Below, piece after piece: positions 1-7,410 of a stretch of DNA of 64,000 nt. This DNA comes from Phreatobacter cathodiphilus. GTDB lineage: Bacteria > Pseudomonadota > Alphaproteobacteria > Rhizobiales > Phreatobacteraceae. Position numbers and translations under genes: made by a program. A model generated the notes under the pieces. It made no database searches and was not told the origin of the DNA. It saw only the letters and a list, made by a program, of their open reading frames with translations. Position 1 is the first letter of the stretch, and every line of letters starts with the position of its first letter. The DNA is taken from contig NZ_CP027668.1 in NCBI RefSeq assembly GCF_003008515.1, forward strand, positions 372,001 to 436,000, written 5' to 3'.

Positions 1-402
1 GGTGATGACGCGGGCATAGTTCCGGATGGGCGAGAACTCGCGAAGCAGCTTGATCAGCTCGTTCCCGAAAGCCTCCGGGGCGAGAAAGCCGCCTGCGGCA
101 TCGGAGGCGACGCGAAGAGATTTCACCTCGTCCGGCTGCATCCGCTCGACGCCAGCGCGAACGAAGCGGTTGAACGCCTTCGTCTCGACGTCCGTCTCGT
201 CCTGGCCCTTGGTATGGACAGCCGGGCGATTGAGCTTGGCTTCGACCTTGTCGAGCCGATCAGCGGTCTTCGTCTCGACGGCCTTGAGGCGGTCATCGAC
301 GGTTTGGTTGAAGTTGGCGAGAGCCTTGGCGATAGCGTCGGGCGTGTCGCCGTCGTCCTTCAGCTCGATTGCGCCTTCGAAGGCGCGGACATGCGCAGTC
401 AT
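1..402 (-). CDS. HK97-type major capsid protein, N-terminal part (cut by window start)
   Basis: The reading frame starts at ATG 402 and stays open for 134 codons to base 1, so only the N-terminus is present. It shows a coiled-coil-like, charged delta-domain region (about residues 20-70) followed by the conserved beginning of the mature HK97-fold shell protein, with SLRVASDAAGGFLAPEAFG and then ELIKLLREFSPIRNYARV. In HK97-like phages the N-terminal scaffold segment is removed by the prohead protease, which here is encoded directly upstream (11 bp gap). The gene continues beyond the left edge. A purine-rich AAAGGAT lies just before the start. Confidence 0.88.
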   Translation of the reverse strand, partial: MTAHVRAFEGAIELKDDGDTPDAIAKALANFNQTVDDRLKAVETKTADRLDKVEAKLNRPAVHTKGQDETDVETKAFNRFVRAGVERMQPDEVKSLRVASDAAGGFLAPEAFGNELIKLLREFSPIRNYARVIT

Positions 403-413
403 TGGGGATCCTT

Positions 414-905
414 TCAGGATTTGCGAAGCGCCACGGCGGCGCGGTTGATGGCCTCGGCGATGGCTGCCGTGGCGTCTTTGGCGTGAGCGATCCGGGCCTT
501 CGGATGGGCCGGATTGCGGACGACAGAGATTTCGAGAAGGTCGAGGGACGAGATGATCCGGTTGCGTCCGCTCTGGGTCGCAGCCTTGGTCCGGAAGCCG
601 ATACTGAGGCCGGTGAGAAGGCCGCTCTGGATTGAGCTGCGCACGGCGCGGGCGCGCTGACTTTCACCGATGAACAGCGAGCCCTTCACCTGAAGACCGT
701 CGTCTGTCTCGGTGATCTCATTCCAGAGGCCGACAGGCTGTTCGGGATCATGGGCGAGAAGCATGGGCAGCTCGCCGCTGAAGCCGAACGCGCCCTTGGT
801 GATGATGTCGCCAACGCGATCCGCAGAGCCGAACGGCCAAGCGGTGCCGGTGATGGTGCCTTCGGCGTCGATGCCGAGCGCGGCCTTGATCTCAAGGTGT
901 TCCAT
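414..905 (-). CDS. HK97 family prohead protease
   Basis: 163 residues, the usual size for the family. It starts MEHLEIKAALGI and contains the typical features: GDIITKGAFG, LLAHDPEQPVGLWNEI with the presumed catalytic His near residue 50, a Ser-containing GLLTGLSIGFR stretch, and LLEISVVRNPAHPKARI near the C-terminus. These match the S78-type protease that matures the capsid shell. I chose the ATG at 905 because it follows the upstream stop codon after a single base (TGACATG), a classic coupled start; the open frame runs further upstream but that part is the shadow of the preceding gene. Confidence 0.88.
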   Translation of the reverse strand: MEHLEIKAALGIDAEGTITGTAWPFGSADRVGDIITKGAFGFSGELPMLLAHDPEQPVGLWNEITETDDGLQVKGSLFIGESQRARAVRSSIQSGLLTGLSIGFRTKAATQSGRNRIISSLDLLEISVVRNPAHPKARIAHAKDATAAIAEAINRAAVALRKS

Positions 906-906
906 G

Positions 907-1350
907 TCAGGCCCCGTAGCCATTGCGGAGGCTACGGGCGTGGTCGTCGTCTGCCGGGGGATCGAAGACTTCGACCTGGGCTTCCGGCTGGGGTTCCGCG
1001 ACTTCCTGCGTCTCGTCCTTCGGCTCATCCGTCTCGACGGCAGGGGGGCCGCCCCAAAGCCGGTCGAGAATGTCCACCGCGAGGGGATAGGCGTGCATGA
1101 TGGGATGGTCCGCAGCGTAGGTGCGGACGAGACGATCAGCGTCGCCATGCGCCATGCCGCCACCGATGAGGGCAAGCCTGATCGTCGCGAGCATGTCGGC
1201 GTGACGGAAATCCATGGCGAACAAGCGCTGACAGAAACCGCCGATGCCCATGCCTGTCAGGCGCTCAAGCTCGATGATCAGCGGGGGCGTCAGGCGGAAC
1301 GCATATTCCGCGTCGCCAAAGAAGGCGCGGTGAGTGGTGGCGTCAGACAT
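907..1350 (-). CDS. Gene-transfer-agent gp10-like tail assembly chaperone
   Basis: 147 residues. The first 105 residues resemble the GTA gp10 / Phage_TAC_11 family: an opening FFGDAEYAFRLTPPLIIELE, then LTGMGIGG, then a helical stretch with TIRLALIGGGMAHGDADRLV. The last 40 residues are acidic, Pro/Glu-rich and probably disordered. Family members are thought to act as tail assembly chaperones. The start overlaps the portal stop by 8 bp and the stop is one base from the protease start, so it is translated with the head genes. The position between portal and protease is unusual for a tail chaperone. Recognition is from memory of the family pattern. Confidence 0.6.
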   Translation of the reverse strand: MSDATTHRAFFGDAEYAFRLTPPLIIELERLTGMGIGGFCQRLFAMDFRHADMLATIRLALIGGGMAHGDADRLVRTYAADHPIMHAYPLAVDILDRLWGGPPAVETDEPKDETQEVAEPQPEAQVEVFDPPADDDHARSLRNGYGA

Positions 1351-2545
1351 TGGGCACGCTGGGGGCTGAGGTCGTGTGGGGGTTCAGGAACTCGTCGCCG
1401 CCTGCGTAGGGCGCGCGGTTTTCCATTGCGCGGGCCTCATTGGGGTTGAGGACGCGAGCGGCGATCAGCTTCGAATAGGCTTCGGCGCGGGCTGCGAGGT
1501 CGGACCTTAGAAGGTTGTCGATCAGAAACTCAGCGAGGAACGTGTCGCGCTCATCGACGCCGATCAGCTTGAGACGAATTTCGCCTTCCCAAGCCTTGAT
1601 CCATCGGGCGAGGGCATAGGTCAGGAACTGCTGCCCGCCGAACTCTGCATTGGTCCAAGTCTGCCGGGAGTAGTCCATCAGGAGCGCAGGCGGCACGCGG
1701 AACACGCGCGCCACGTCGAGGACGGCACGGTTCCACACTTCAATGAGCTGGGCTTCGACACTCGTCAGCGAGACGGGCTTGTATTCCGCGCCATCGTCCA
1801 GAAGGGCCGTGCCGCCGCTGTTTTCGCCACCATGGGCGAGACGCCATGCGGCAGCGAGGTTCTTACGGGTTTCCGGAGCGGCCCTCTTGGGCAGGACGAT
1901 CTGTCCGGAAGGGCGAGCACCGTTTTTGAACAGCCGGGCCGCGTGAGCCTCGATTGCCAGCAACAGGCCGATGGTCTCGCGAGCCTGCCGGATCGGGCTA
2001 TCGCCAGAGATGCCGTTGAGAGACGGGGCCTTGATGTGCAGGACATCGGCGCGGGCGATCTCTCGCCGCTGAGTCTCTTGCCGGAGGAAGTAGCGCGGCG
2101 AACCAAGGTCATCGGGCTCGATATCGACAGAGACAGGGTCTAGCCGGATCAGCTCAATCGGCCTGCCATCGATGCGATTGATGAGTGCGAGGCCGTTGCC
2201 ATGAAGCAGGGCGTCGCGAGTGAGCTGTTCGCGGAAATCTGCCGCCGACATGTGGTCGTTCGCTTCGTCGTGAAGCAGCCGATAGGCGGAATGATCTTGA
2301 GAGCGCTCTTTGCCACCATTGGTGCGGCGATAGACGTGAACGGGAAGCTGCCCAATGGCTTCAGCGATGGCCTGAACAGCGCATCGGACGGGCGGGCAAG
2401 TCATCGCCTTCGCGGGCGTGACGCTGATTCCAGAAGAGGACGGCGCTGCCCCAAAAAGCTCCATCAAGAAATCGTCGGGAGAAGCGAGGACCGACTTCGC
2501 TTCGACCTTATCGACTTTAGATCGCTTGGATGATTTCCGAGACAA
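1343..2545 (-). CDS. HK97-type phage portal protein
   Basis: 400 residues, normal for the family. Portal hallmarks are visible: PVRCAVQAIAEAIGQLPVHV near residue 55, VLHIKAPSLNGISGDSPI, EAHAARLFKNGARPSG, a LDDGAEYKP motif, and VFRVPPALLMDYSRQTWTNAE followed by FLTYALARWIKAWE. The portal forms the dodecameric DNA entry ring of the head. The start used is TTG at 2545, which keeps a conserved-looking LASPDDFLMELFGAAPS segment; an internal ATG would remove it. The first 15 residues are Lys/Ser-rich. First gene of the head operon, 88 bp from the integrase. Confidence 0.93.
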   Translation of the reverse strand: MSRKSSKRSKVDKVEAKSVLASPDDFLMELFGAAPSSSGISVTPAKAMTCPPVRCAVQAIAEAIGQLPVHVYRRTNGGKERSQDHSAYRLLHDEANDHMSAADFREQLTRDALLHGNGLALINRIDGRPIELIRLDPVSVDIEPDDLGSPRYFLRQETQRREIARADVLHIKAPSLNGISGDSPIRQARETIGLLLAIEAHAARLFKNGARPSGQIVLPKRAAPETRKNLAAAWRLAHGGENSGGTALLDDGAEYKPVSLTSVEAQLIEVWNRAVLDVARVFRVPPALLMDYSRQTWTNAEFGGQQFLTYALARWIKAWEGEIRLKLIGVDERDTFLAEFLIDNLLRSDLAARAEAYSKLIAARVLNPNEARAMENRAPYAGGDEFLNPHTTSAPSVPNV

Positions 2546-2633
2546 CGCCGTTACTCACAACAGGAACAGCGCATATACTGAAGGATAATTACGTCAAAAT
2601 CAAGATTAACTCAGGCTGTGACAAGTATAACGC

Positions 2634-4418
2634 TCACAGGCAGCCCCGCAATGCTTTCTTTTTGGGTGCGATATCGGTGTATTGGACCGCCTCGATTAGC
2701 TTGACGCGCATGTCGAGAGTGCCTTGGGTGAGGGTTCCATATCGCCCGGTTGTCATTCCAAACCGGTCGCCGTGTCCGAGAATGAAGCCAAACTCTTGGT
2801 CCAGATAACCGGCAGCCCGAAGGCGGTCAGCGAAGTTGTGGCGAAGGCTATGGAAGGCCGTGCTGCCCGTTTTGATGCCCACCGCGCGCATGTAGCCGTT
2901 CAGGAACTTTGACGGCACGCCAGAGAAGAATCCTCGCGCGTCGGGCTTAATCTCAGGGAATAGGCGGGCGTCTCCGCTCTGGTGCCGATTTCCGAGATAG
3001 TCGAGAAATCCGAGTGCAATCAGCCGGGAATGGATCGGGACAATGCGCTCCGATCCAGCCGTCTTGACGGTCTTCGCATCGTCGCCCTCGCCCGTGACGT
3101 GAAACGTCCATTGGCCGTGCATGTCGCGAACATCGCTGACCAGAAGCTGCGCTATCTCGCCTAGCCGCATCCCGGAGAACAGAGCAACCAAGGGAATCCA
3201 GTAGCGCCAATCTCGGATCGCGACATTGCCCGGGATATGCTCCTTCCTGTCGCCTTGGCACATGTGGAACAGCGGACTGGCGAACAGGCGCTTCAACTGA
3301 TCATCGCTGAAGGGATCGCGCCCCCGCTTCTCCCTATCGACGGTAAGATACATTTCGTCGGTGAGGATCAGCGTCGGGACATAGCCGTTGGACGAGAGCC
3401 ACCGCGCAAACGGGGCGAGGGCGCTGAGATACTTATTGACCGTCTTGGGGTCGAGAGTGGCCCGGCCAAGCGCCTCGTTCTTCTTCACGACCTGCGGAAA
3501 CTTCAGGCTGCGCAGTTCCCGCACCTGCTGAGCCTTAGTTGGGAATTTGAGCAACTGATCCCGCCAGCGGGCAACGTCCAGCTTGGTCAGTTGCTCGACA
3601 GGCTTGGCCTCTCCCACGCTCTCGGAAAAGAGCCGGACAATCTGTCGGTTTTGGTTCAGCGTGTCGGGCCGGTGCTGACTGCCTTGCTGCTGCTGAAACT
3701 TCGCGAAGTGATCCATCAGCCTGTCGCCATCCGGAGCCGTCCTGGGGGCAGACGTCGAGGGAGGGCGGACAAGGGGGTCTGTCGGTGTCCCACCCCATTC
3801 GCCTTGATCGCGCTCATCAGCTCGCTTGAACGCCTCAAGCTCTGCACGCTGGATTGCGGAAGCGATCCGCCGAAAATCCGCCGTCCCCTTAGGAGCCTTG
3901 AGGCCCCGCTTCGCGACGGCATCCTCGACCTGAGGCGCAACCATCCGGACCGTCCGATTGGGGTCCGGGCTCTTCAGCTCCTTTGTGCGTGCGAGGCGAG
4001 CTGCATCGTATTTCTTCCGGCGCTCAACGAGACGTTCGAATTCCTTGTAGGCGACGTAATCCTCGTCTCCGTATTTGGCGACGATGGCCTGCCACATCTC
4101 ATCCAGCTCGTCCTCGGTGTAGGTCTTCTCCCGAAGCAGCTCATCCCGCTCGACCAGATAGGCGTAGCGAGCCCAAGCGATGTCCTGAACATCGCCATCC
4201 GTGGGAGGCCGCAACTGCCGTTTCGCATCGAACTCCGCGTAGATCGCCTCAAGGGCTGCCGGTGCCCGTCGCTTGGCTTCAGCGGGGGAGGGAGTGCCAA
4301 GGCTGCGCCACACCTGCCCGGAGGCCGGATACATCTTCTTGAGGTCCGGCGGCACCTGAATGCGGAGATAGAAGTTCGCTGATCCGGGACGCTTGAAGGG
4401 CTGCGGAAGGCGGCTCAT
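2634..4418 (-). CDS. Tyrosine site-specific integrase with N-terminal DUF6538-like region
   Basis: 594 residues, much longer than a standard 400-residue phage integrase because of a long helical N-terminal arm. The start (MSRLPQPFKRPGSANFYLRI) resembles DUF6538. A core-binding segment lies around residues 235-345. The catalytic domain carries R418 (FSGMRLGEIA), K452, H523 and R526 (HSLRHNFAD), H549 (LGHGD) and the nucleophile Y560 (TGRYGTL), so the active site is complete. It should catalyse attP/attB recombination. It sits at the element boundary, 97 bp from the candidate att core at 4516, which supports a role in integration at that site. Confidence 0.95.
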   Translation of the reverse strand: MSRLPQPFKRPGSANFYLRIQVPPDLKKMYPASGQVWRSLGTPSPAEAKRRAPAALEAIYAEFDAKRQLRPPTDGDVQDIAWARYAYLVERDELLREKTYTEDELDEMWQAIVAKYGDEDYVAYKEFERLVERRKKYDAARLARTKELKSPDPNRTVRMVAPQVEDAVAKRGLKAPKGTADFRRIASAIQRAELEAFKRADERDQGEWGGTPTDPLVRPPSTSAPRTAPDGDRLMDHFAKFQQQQGSQHRPDTLNQNRQIVRLFSESVGEAKPVEQLTKLDVARWRDQLLKFPTKAQQVRELRSLKFPQVVKKNEALGRATLDPKTVNKYLSALAPFARWLSSNGYVPTLILTDEMYLTVDREKRGRDPFSDDQLKRLFASPLFHMCQGDRKEHIPGNVAIRDWRYWIPLVALFSGMRLGEIAQLLVSDVRDMHGQWTFHVTGEGDDAKTVKTAGSERIVPIHSRLIALGFLDYLGNRHQSGDARLFPEIKPDARGFFSGVPSKFLNGYMRAVGIKTGSTAFHSLRHNFADRLRAAGYLDQEFGFILGHGDRFGMTTGRYGTLTQGTLDMRVKLIEAVQYTDIAPKKKALRGCL

Positions 4419-4515
4419 CGGGGCTCAACTGTAGCAGTCAAATGTAGCAGTCAGTCGTAGCAACCCATTGAAAATACGTCAAGATATTGAGCGGGCTGCC
4501 AAAACTGGAGTCACC

Positions 4516-4538
4516 TTCGAATCCTAGCGACCCAGCCA
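4516..4538 (+). other. Candidate attR core: displaced 3' end of a tRNA-Gln gene
   Basis: The 23 bases start with the T-loop consensus TTCGAATCC and end AGCGACCCAGCCA. Counted from tRNA position 54 they reach CCA exactly at position 76: 3' T-stem CCTAG, acceptor CGACCCA, discriminator G73, CCA. A72 (pairing with U1) and G73 are tRNA-Gln features. The five bases before it (tcacc) do not pair with CCTAG, so the tRNA is not intact here. This is what an integrase leaves when it inserts into the 3' end of a tRNA gene. The intact gene should lie at the other end of the element. Confidence 0.65.
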
Positions 4539-4685
4539 ACAGCCGGCGATGACGCCGTGACGTCGCCGAGATGTGCCGCAAGAATGGCGAAGGCGGAACC
4601 TTCCGCCCGTTCTCGACGTTCTTCAGCCATCTTCCGGGCTCCCGCAGCGTTCGTACGCGGAGCCGTCAGGCTGGGAACGACACCG

Positions 4686-5012
4686 ATGAACAGACACCTT
4701 TGTCTGGGCGCGGCTGCGGGGCTCCTCTCCCTCGTCGCGCTCACTCCCGACGCGCGCGCCGATCGCCAGGCTGCGGTCCGCGTCTGCACCGTGGAAACGC
4801 ACCAGCAGGTGATGGTCGCCCGCGCCGGCGATCCGGCCTCCGACCGCGTCCTCGCCCTGATCGAGGGCAACCTGCCGCTCTATGCCGTCGACATCGACCT
4901 CGATGCCAAGCTCCAGGGCGAGGTGACGGCCCAGCAGATGGAGATCATGCGGGCGGTGGCCGGCGAACTCGGCATGGTGGTCGAGGACAGCGCCCCGACC
5001 TCCGGCGATTGA
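4686..5012 (+). CDS. Small secreted protein of unknown function
   Basis: 108 residues from ATG 4686. A clear Sec signal peptide (MNRHLCLGAAAGLLSLVALT, then PDARA before the likely cleavage) gives a mature periplasmic protein of about 85 residues. The mature part has one cysteine (VCTVETHQQ), a short acidic helix-rich tail and no motif I recognise. The longer open frame starting at 4557 would bury the signal peptide, so I rejected it. It is the first chromosomal gene after the phage element and is convergent with the next gene. Confidence 0.6.
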   Translation: MNRHLCLGAAAGLLSLVALTPDARADRQAAVRVCTVETHQQVMVARAGDPASDRVLALIEGNLPLYAVDIDLDAKLQGEVTAQQMEIMRAVAGELGMVVEDSAPTSGD

Positions 5013-5019
5013 GTCGCCG

Positions 5020-5370
5020 TCAGCGCGCGCAGATCCGGAAGTCGTCGCCCTGCCAGCAGGCGCCGTCGCGCTGCGAGCGGCGGGCGGTGCCCCAGCGCGA
5101 ATTGATGCCGTCGCGGGTCAGGCCGCGCACCTCTGCGAGGCCGGGCTCGATGACCGAGACCGACACCACCGACACCGATCCGAACAGCATGCCCTGACCG
5201 CCGCCGCGCGGCGACAGCGTGAAGGAGCCGTCGCGGCCGTCCGGCGCGAAGTCGCAGGTGCGGTCGAGCACCACGCGCCCGGCCTGCTCGATGCGGCATC
5301 CGGCGTCGCGTGCCTGCCCGGTGCCGGCCAGCAGGACGAGGGGAAGGGTCAGGAGGGTGGCGCGAATCAT
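5020..5370 (-). CDS. Small secreted cysteine-containing protein of unknown function
   Basis: 116 residues from ATG 5370, beginning with a signal peptide (MIRATLLTLPLVLLAGTGQA, cleavage after TGQA). The mature protein has four cysteines (GCRIEQAG, RTCDFAPDG, GACWQGDD, FRICAR), suggesting two disulfides in the periplasm. The layout, an N-terminal CRI..G followed by a Gly-rich middle and a C-terminal W..GDDFRIC, looks like a small beta-sandwich of the lysozyme-inhibitor kind, but I cannot assign a family. The upstream 20 codons of the open frame lack secretion features. Confidence 0.6.
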   Translation of the reverse strand: MIRATLLTLPLVLLAGTGQARDAGCRIEQAGRVVLDRTCDFAPDGRDGSFTLSPRGGGQGMLFGSVSVVSVSVIEPGLAEVRGLTRDGINSRWGTARRSQRDGACWQGDDFRICAR

Positions 5371-5463
5371 GGTGCACTCCGCAGGTCGTGTCGCGTCGCG
5401 GGCATTGCCCGAGGGCATCCGACCTGACAAGCGTCACCGGCCCCGCCGCTTTCCTCCCGCCCT

Positions 5464-5907
5464 TCAGGCGGCGGCGTGGCCCGCCGTGCGCTGCCAGTAG
5501 TCGACGATCGAGCCGATCATGGCGCGGTAGCCTTCGAGCGAGACGGGCTTGCGGAACATGGCGTTGGCCCCGCATTCGTAGGCACGGTCGACCGCCTTGG
5601 GGGAATCCGTCCCGGAAATGACGATCACGGGAATGTGCCGCGTATGTTCGTCCCCGCGCAGCGTGCGGAGGAACTCGAAACCGTCCATCGCACCCAGCTT
5701 CAGGTCCAGGATGATGATGTCGGGATCGTCGGGCAGCGGCGGGTTGTCGCCGCGCGCCTCGGTGAAGTGCAGCCGGGCGAGGGCTTCCTCAGCGGAATTG
5801 AACGTTTCGAAGGCGCAATCGGGAATGCGTTCCTCGAAAAACTGCAGCATGAAGCCGATATCGTGAAGCTCGTCATCGATGATCATGAGGCGAGTCAACT
5901 GCCGCAT
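5464..5907 (-). CDS. Single-domain response regulator (CheY/Rcp1-like)
   Basis: 147 residues consisting of one receiver domain and no output domain. The acidic pocket DDE is at residues 11-13, the phosphoacceptor D68 lies in IIILDLKLGAMDG, and the conserved Lys is in FRKPVSLEGY. It has the insertion before beta-3 (GDNPPLPDDPD) seen in Rcp1-type regulators that partner with membrane or phytochrome-like kinases. No kinase is adjacent; the closest is at 12055. Start at ATG 5907 chosen because MRQLTRLMIIDDE gives a normal receiver N-terminus; the open frame allows 17 more residues. Confidence 0.85.
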   Translation of the reverse strand: MRQLTRLMIIDDELHDIGFMLQFFEERIPDCAFETFNSAEEALARLHFTEARGDNPPLPDDPDIIILDLKLGAMDGFEFLRTLRGDEHTRHIPVIVISGTDSPKAVDRAYECGANAMFRKPVSLEGYRAMIGSIVDYWQRTAGHAAA

Positions 5908-6047
5908 GTCAGTCTCCGGCTCGGATCGGGGTGGTGACGAGATCAGATGAATCGCCACGACGACGGATGATCACGTTACGTGGGAACGCGGCAAAGGCAA
6001 CCATTCCCCGATACTGATCTGCGGATAGCGGAGGCCAGAACGGCAAA

Positions 6048-6080
6048 GGCCGGCCGCCGTCCCTGCGGACGCGGCCGGCC
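6048..6080 (-). terminator. Rho-independent terminator for the gene ending at 6099
   Basis: A perfect 10-bp GC stem (GGCCGGCCGC at 6048-6057 and GCGGCCGGCC at 6071-6080) lies 18 bp past the stop codon. On the minus strand it is followed by a short T run (AAA at 6045-6047 on the plus strand). Confidence 0.6.
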
Positions 6081-6098
6081 GTGCCGTGCGTCGGACCT

Positions 6099-6527
6099 TT
6101 ACTCGCAGACGCGGATGCGACGGCGCTCCGGGCCGTAGGGCCCGTCCACCCAGCGGCGCTCGATCCAGCAGTCGCGCGGTCCGCGCTGCTGCGATGCCGC
6201 CGCCGCCGCCGCGCCGCCGATGATGAGGGCCGCCGCACCGAGGCCGATGGCCGCGCCGACATTGCCGCCGCCGCCGCGCCCGCCGCGGAAGCCCGGGCGA
6301 CCTCCGCCACGCACGGGACCACGGAAGCCGGGACCGGGACCGCCGCGGAAGCCGCCGCCGCGACGCTGCATCTCGACCGGCGAGACGGCGCTGTCGGTGG
6401 TGGCGGGAGCGACGTCGATCAGCGAGGCCGCGCGCGCCGACGAGGAGGGAAGGCTGAGGAAGGCGCCGGACACGAGCACGGTCGCGACGAAGGTGGCGGC
6501 CAGGCGGCCGCCTCGGATCTGGGGCAT
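6099..6527 (-). CDS. Secreted Gly/Arg-rich small protein
   Basis: 142 residues from ATG 6527. Signal peptide over residues 1-34 (FVATVLVSGAFLSLPSSSA then RAA). Residues 55-88 are an RGG-like repeat tract (RGGGFRGGPGPGFRG and similar), followed by a Gly/Ala hydrophobic segment (AAIGLGAAALIIGGAAAAA, residues 92-111) that may be a membrane anchor. The C-terminus has a paired-cysteine module, DCWIERRWVDGPYGPERRR ending RVCE. Similar small secreted proteins are common in Hyphomicrobiales, with unknown role. A strong hairpin follows the stop. Confidence 0.65.
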   Translation of the reverse strand: MPQIRGGRLAATFVATVLVSGAFLSLPSSSARAASLIDVAPATTDSAVSPVEMQRRGGGFRGGPGPGFRGPVRGGGRPGFRGGRGGGGNVGAAIGLGAAALIIGGAAAAAASQQRGPRDCWIERRWVDGPYGPERRRIRVCE

Positions 6528-6890
6528 GTTGAACTCCACTACCTGGACGGACGGACCTCCGTCAGGGCCGGCACGACGGTCGCGCCTGAGGTGCGACAGC
6601 ACCTGCCCGCATGGGCAGCGAAACGATGTCAGATTACGCAGAGAGATGCGAGCGAAAACGTGTGGGGCCGGCCCCCGTCGCGTGGAGCGGCCTGACGTTG
6701 CGGGGAAGGCGGCGAGCATCGCCAAGTCTTGTTCCGCCGCGGATCTTGAGCGCCGCAGGCTGTTCGCTGCCTCCGCGGCGATGAGGCGGGATCGGCCCGG
6801 GATTTTTTCCGAGCCGAGCCTTGGCCCCCATTGCCAACGGTAAAATAAGATTCTTGACTGCGTGCCACGGGCCGTCGCCGGAGTGCAATC
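6528..6890. other. Intergenic region, 363 bp, no gene seen
   Basis: Separates two divergent secreted-protein genes, so it should carry both promoters. No repeat family of the window is present. A TTGACT at 6854-6859 lies 32 bp before the GTG start at 6891 but no convincing -10 box follows. Confidence 0.5.
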
Positions 6891-7406
6891 GTGGTGCTGT
6901 TTTTCGCTCGCCTTCCGCCCCCCGCCGGTCCGGTGGTGGCCGCCGGCCTCGCCCTTCTCCTCGCCGGCTGCGCCTCCGCTCCGAGCGGCCCGGTCACCCA
7001 GGCCCCGGTCCAGCCCGCGCGCGTCGCCGCCGCCTATCCCGTCACCGCCCTGGTCGGCTCCTGGGGCGTCGCCAGCTTCCGCGAGGATCGCGACAGGCCG
7101 CGCACCGAGACCATGGCGCGGCAGCACTGCCGGCTTCCCTACGTCATCACCAAGGGCCCCACCGACGGGGTCATGATGCATGTCGCCGACGACGCCAAGC
7201 TCTACGAACTGACGTTGAAGGGCAGTGCCGACGGCAAGATCTATCTCGGCTTCGACGCCCCGCCGGGCCACCCGCAGGACCGGCAGATCCTGTCGCTGAC
7301 CGAGAACCTCATCGTCATGCGCTTCGTCGCCCCCGACGTGCACGCCCGCTACGGCACCTTCGTCTATGTGCGCTGCCCCGGCGGCGGCGCCACCGCCGCC
7401 CGCTGA
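6891..7406 (+). CDS. Putative lipoprotein of unknown function
   Basis: 171 residues with a GTG start. The N-terminal hydrophobic stretch ends in a lipobox, LALLLAGCASAPSG (Cys near residue 27), so the protein is predicted to be lipid-anchored. The mature part contains LVGSWGVASFREDRDR and two cysteines (QHCRLPYV, YVRCPGG); overall it looks like a compact beta-rich domain. I do not recognise a family. The L,D-transpeptidase gene begins 4 bp after its stop, so the two are probably co-transcribed and this protein may serve the cell envelope. A second GTG one codon downstream is an alternative start. Confidence 0.65.
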   Translation: MVLFFARLPPPAGPVVAAGLALLLAGCASAPSGPVTQAPVQPARVAAAYPVTALVGSWGVASFREDRDRPRTETMARQHCRLPYVITKGPTDGVMMHVADDAKLYELTLKGSADGKIYLGFDAPPGHPQDRQILSLTENLIVMRFVAPDVHARYGTFVYVRCPGGGATAAR

Positions 7407-7410
7407 TCCC

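Larger units (their letters stand above)
1..4538 (-). mobile_element. Right edge of integrated phage-like element
   Basis: Five minus-strand genes (capsid fragment, prohead protease, gp10-like chaperone, portal, integrase) form a block between the window edge and a tRNA-like fragment at 4516-4538. The integrase is the outermost gene. The 89 bp between integrase and portal are AT-rich compared with the flanking chromosome. No terminase, repressor, replication or lysis gene lies between the integrase and the head genes. Most of the element must lie to the left of base 1. It may be a prophage, a prophage remnant or a capsid-encoding satellite; the window cannot decide. Confidence 0.85.

Noticed and set aside
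6854-6882. TTGACT as promoter of the lipoprotein gene at 6891
   Set aside because: No acceptable -10 box at 16-18 bp; the following sequence is GC-rich.
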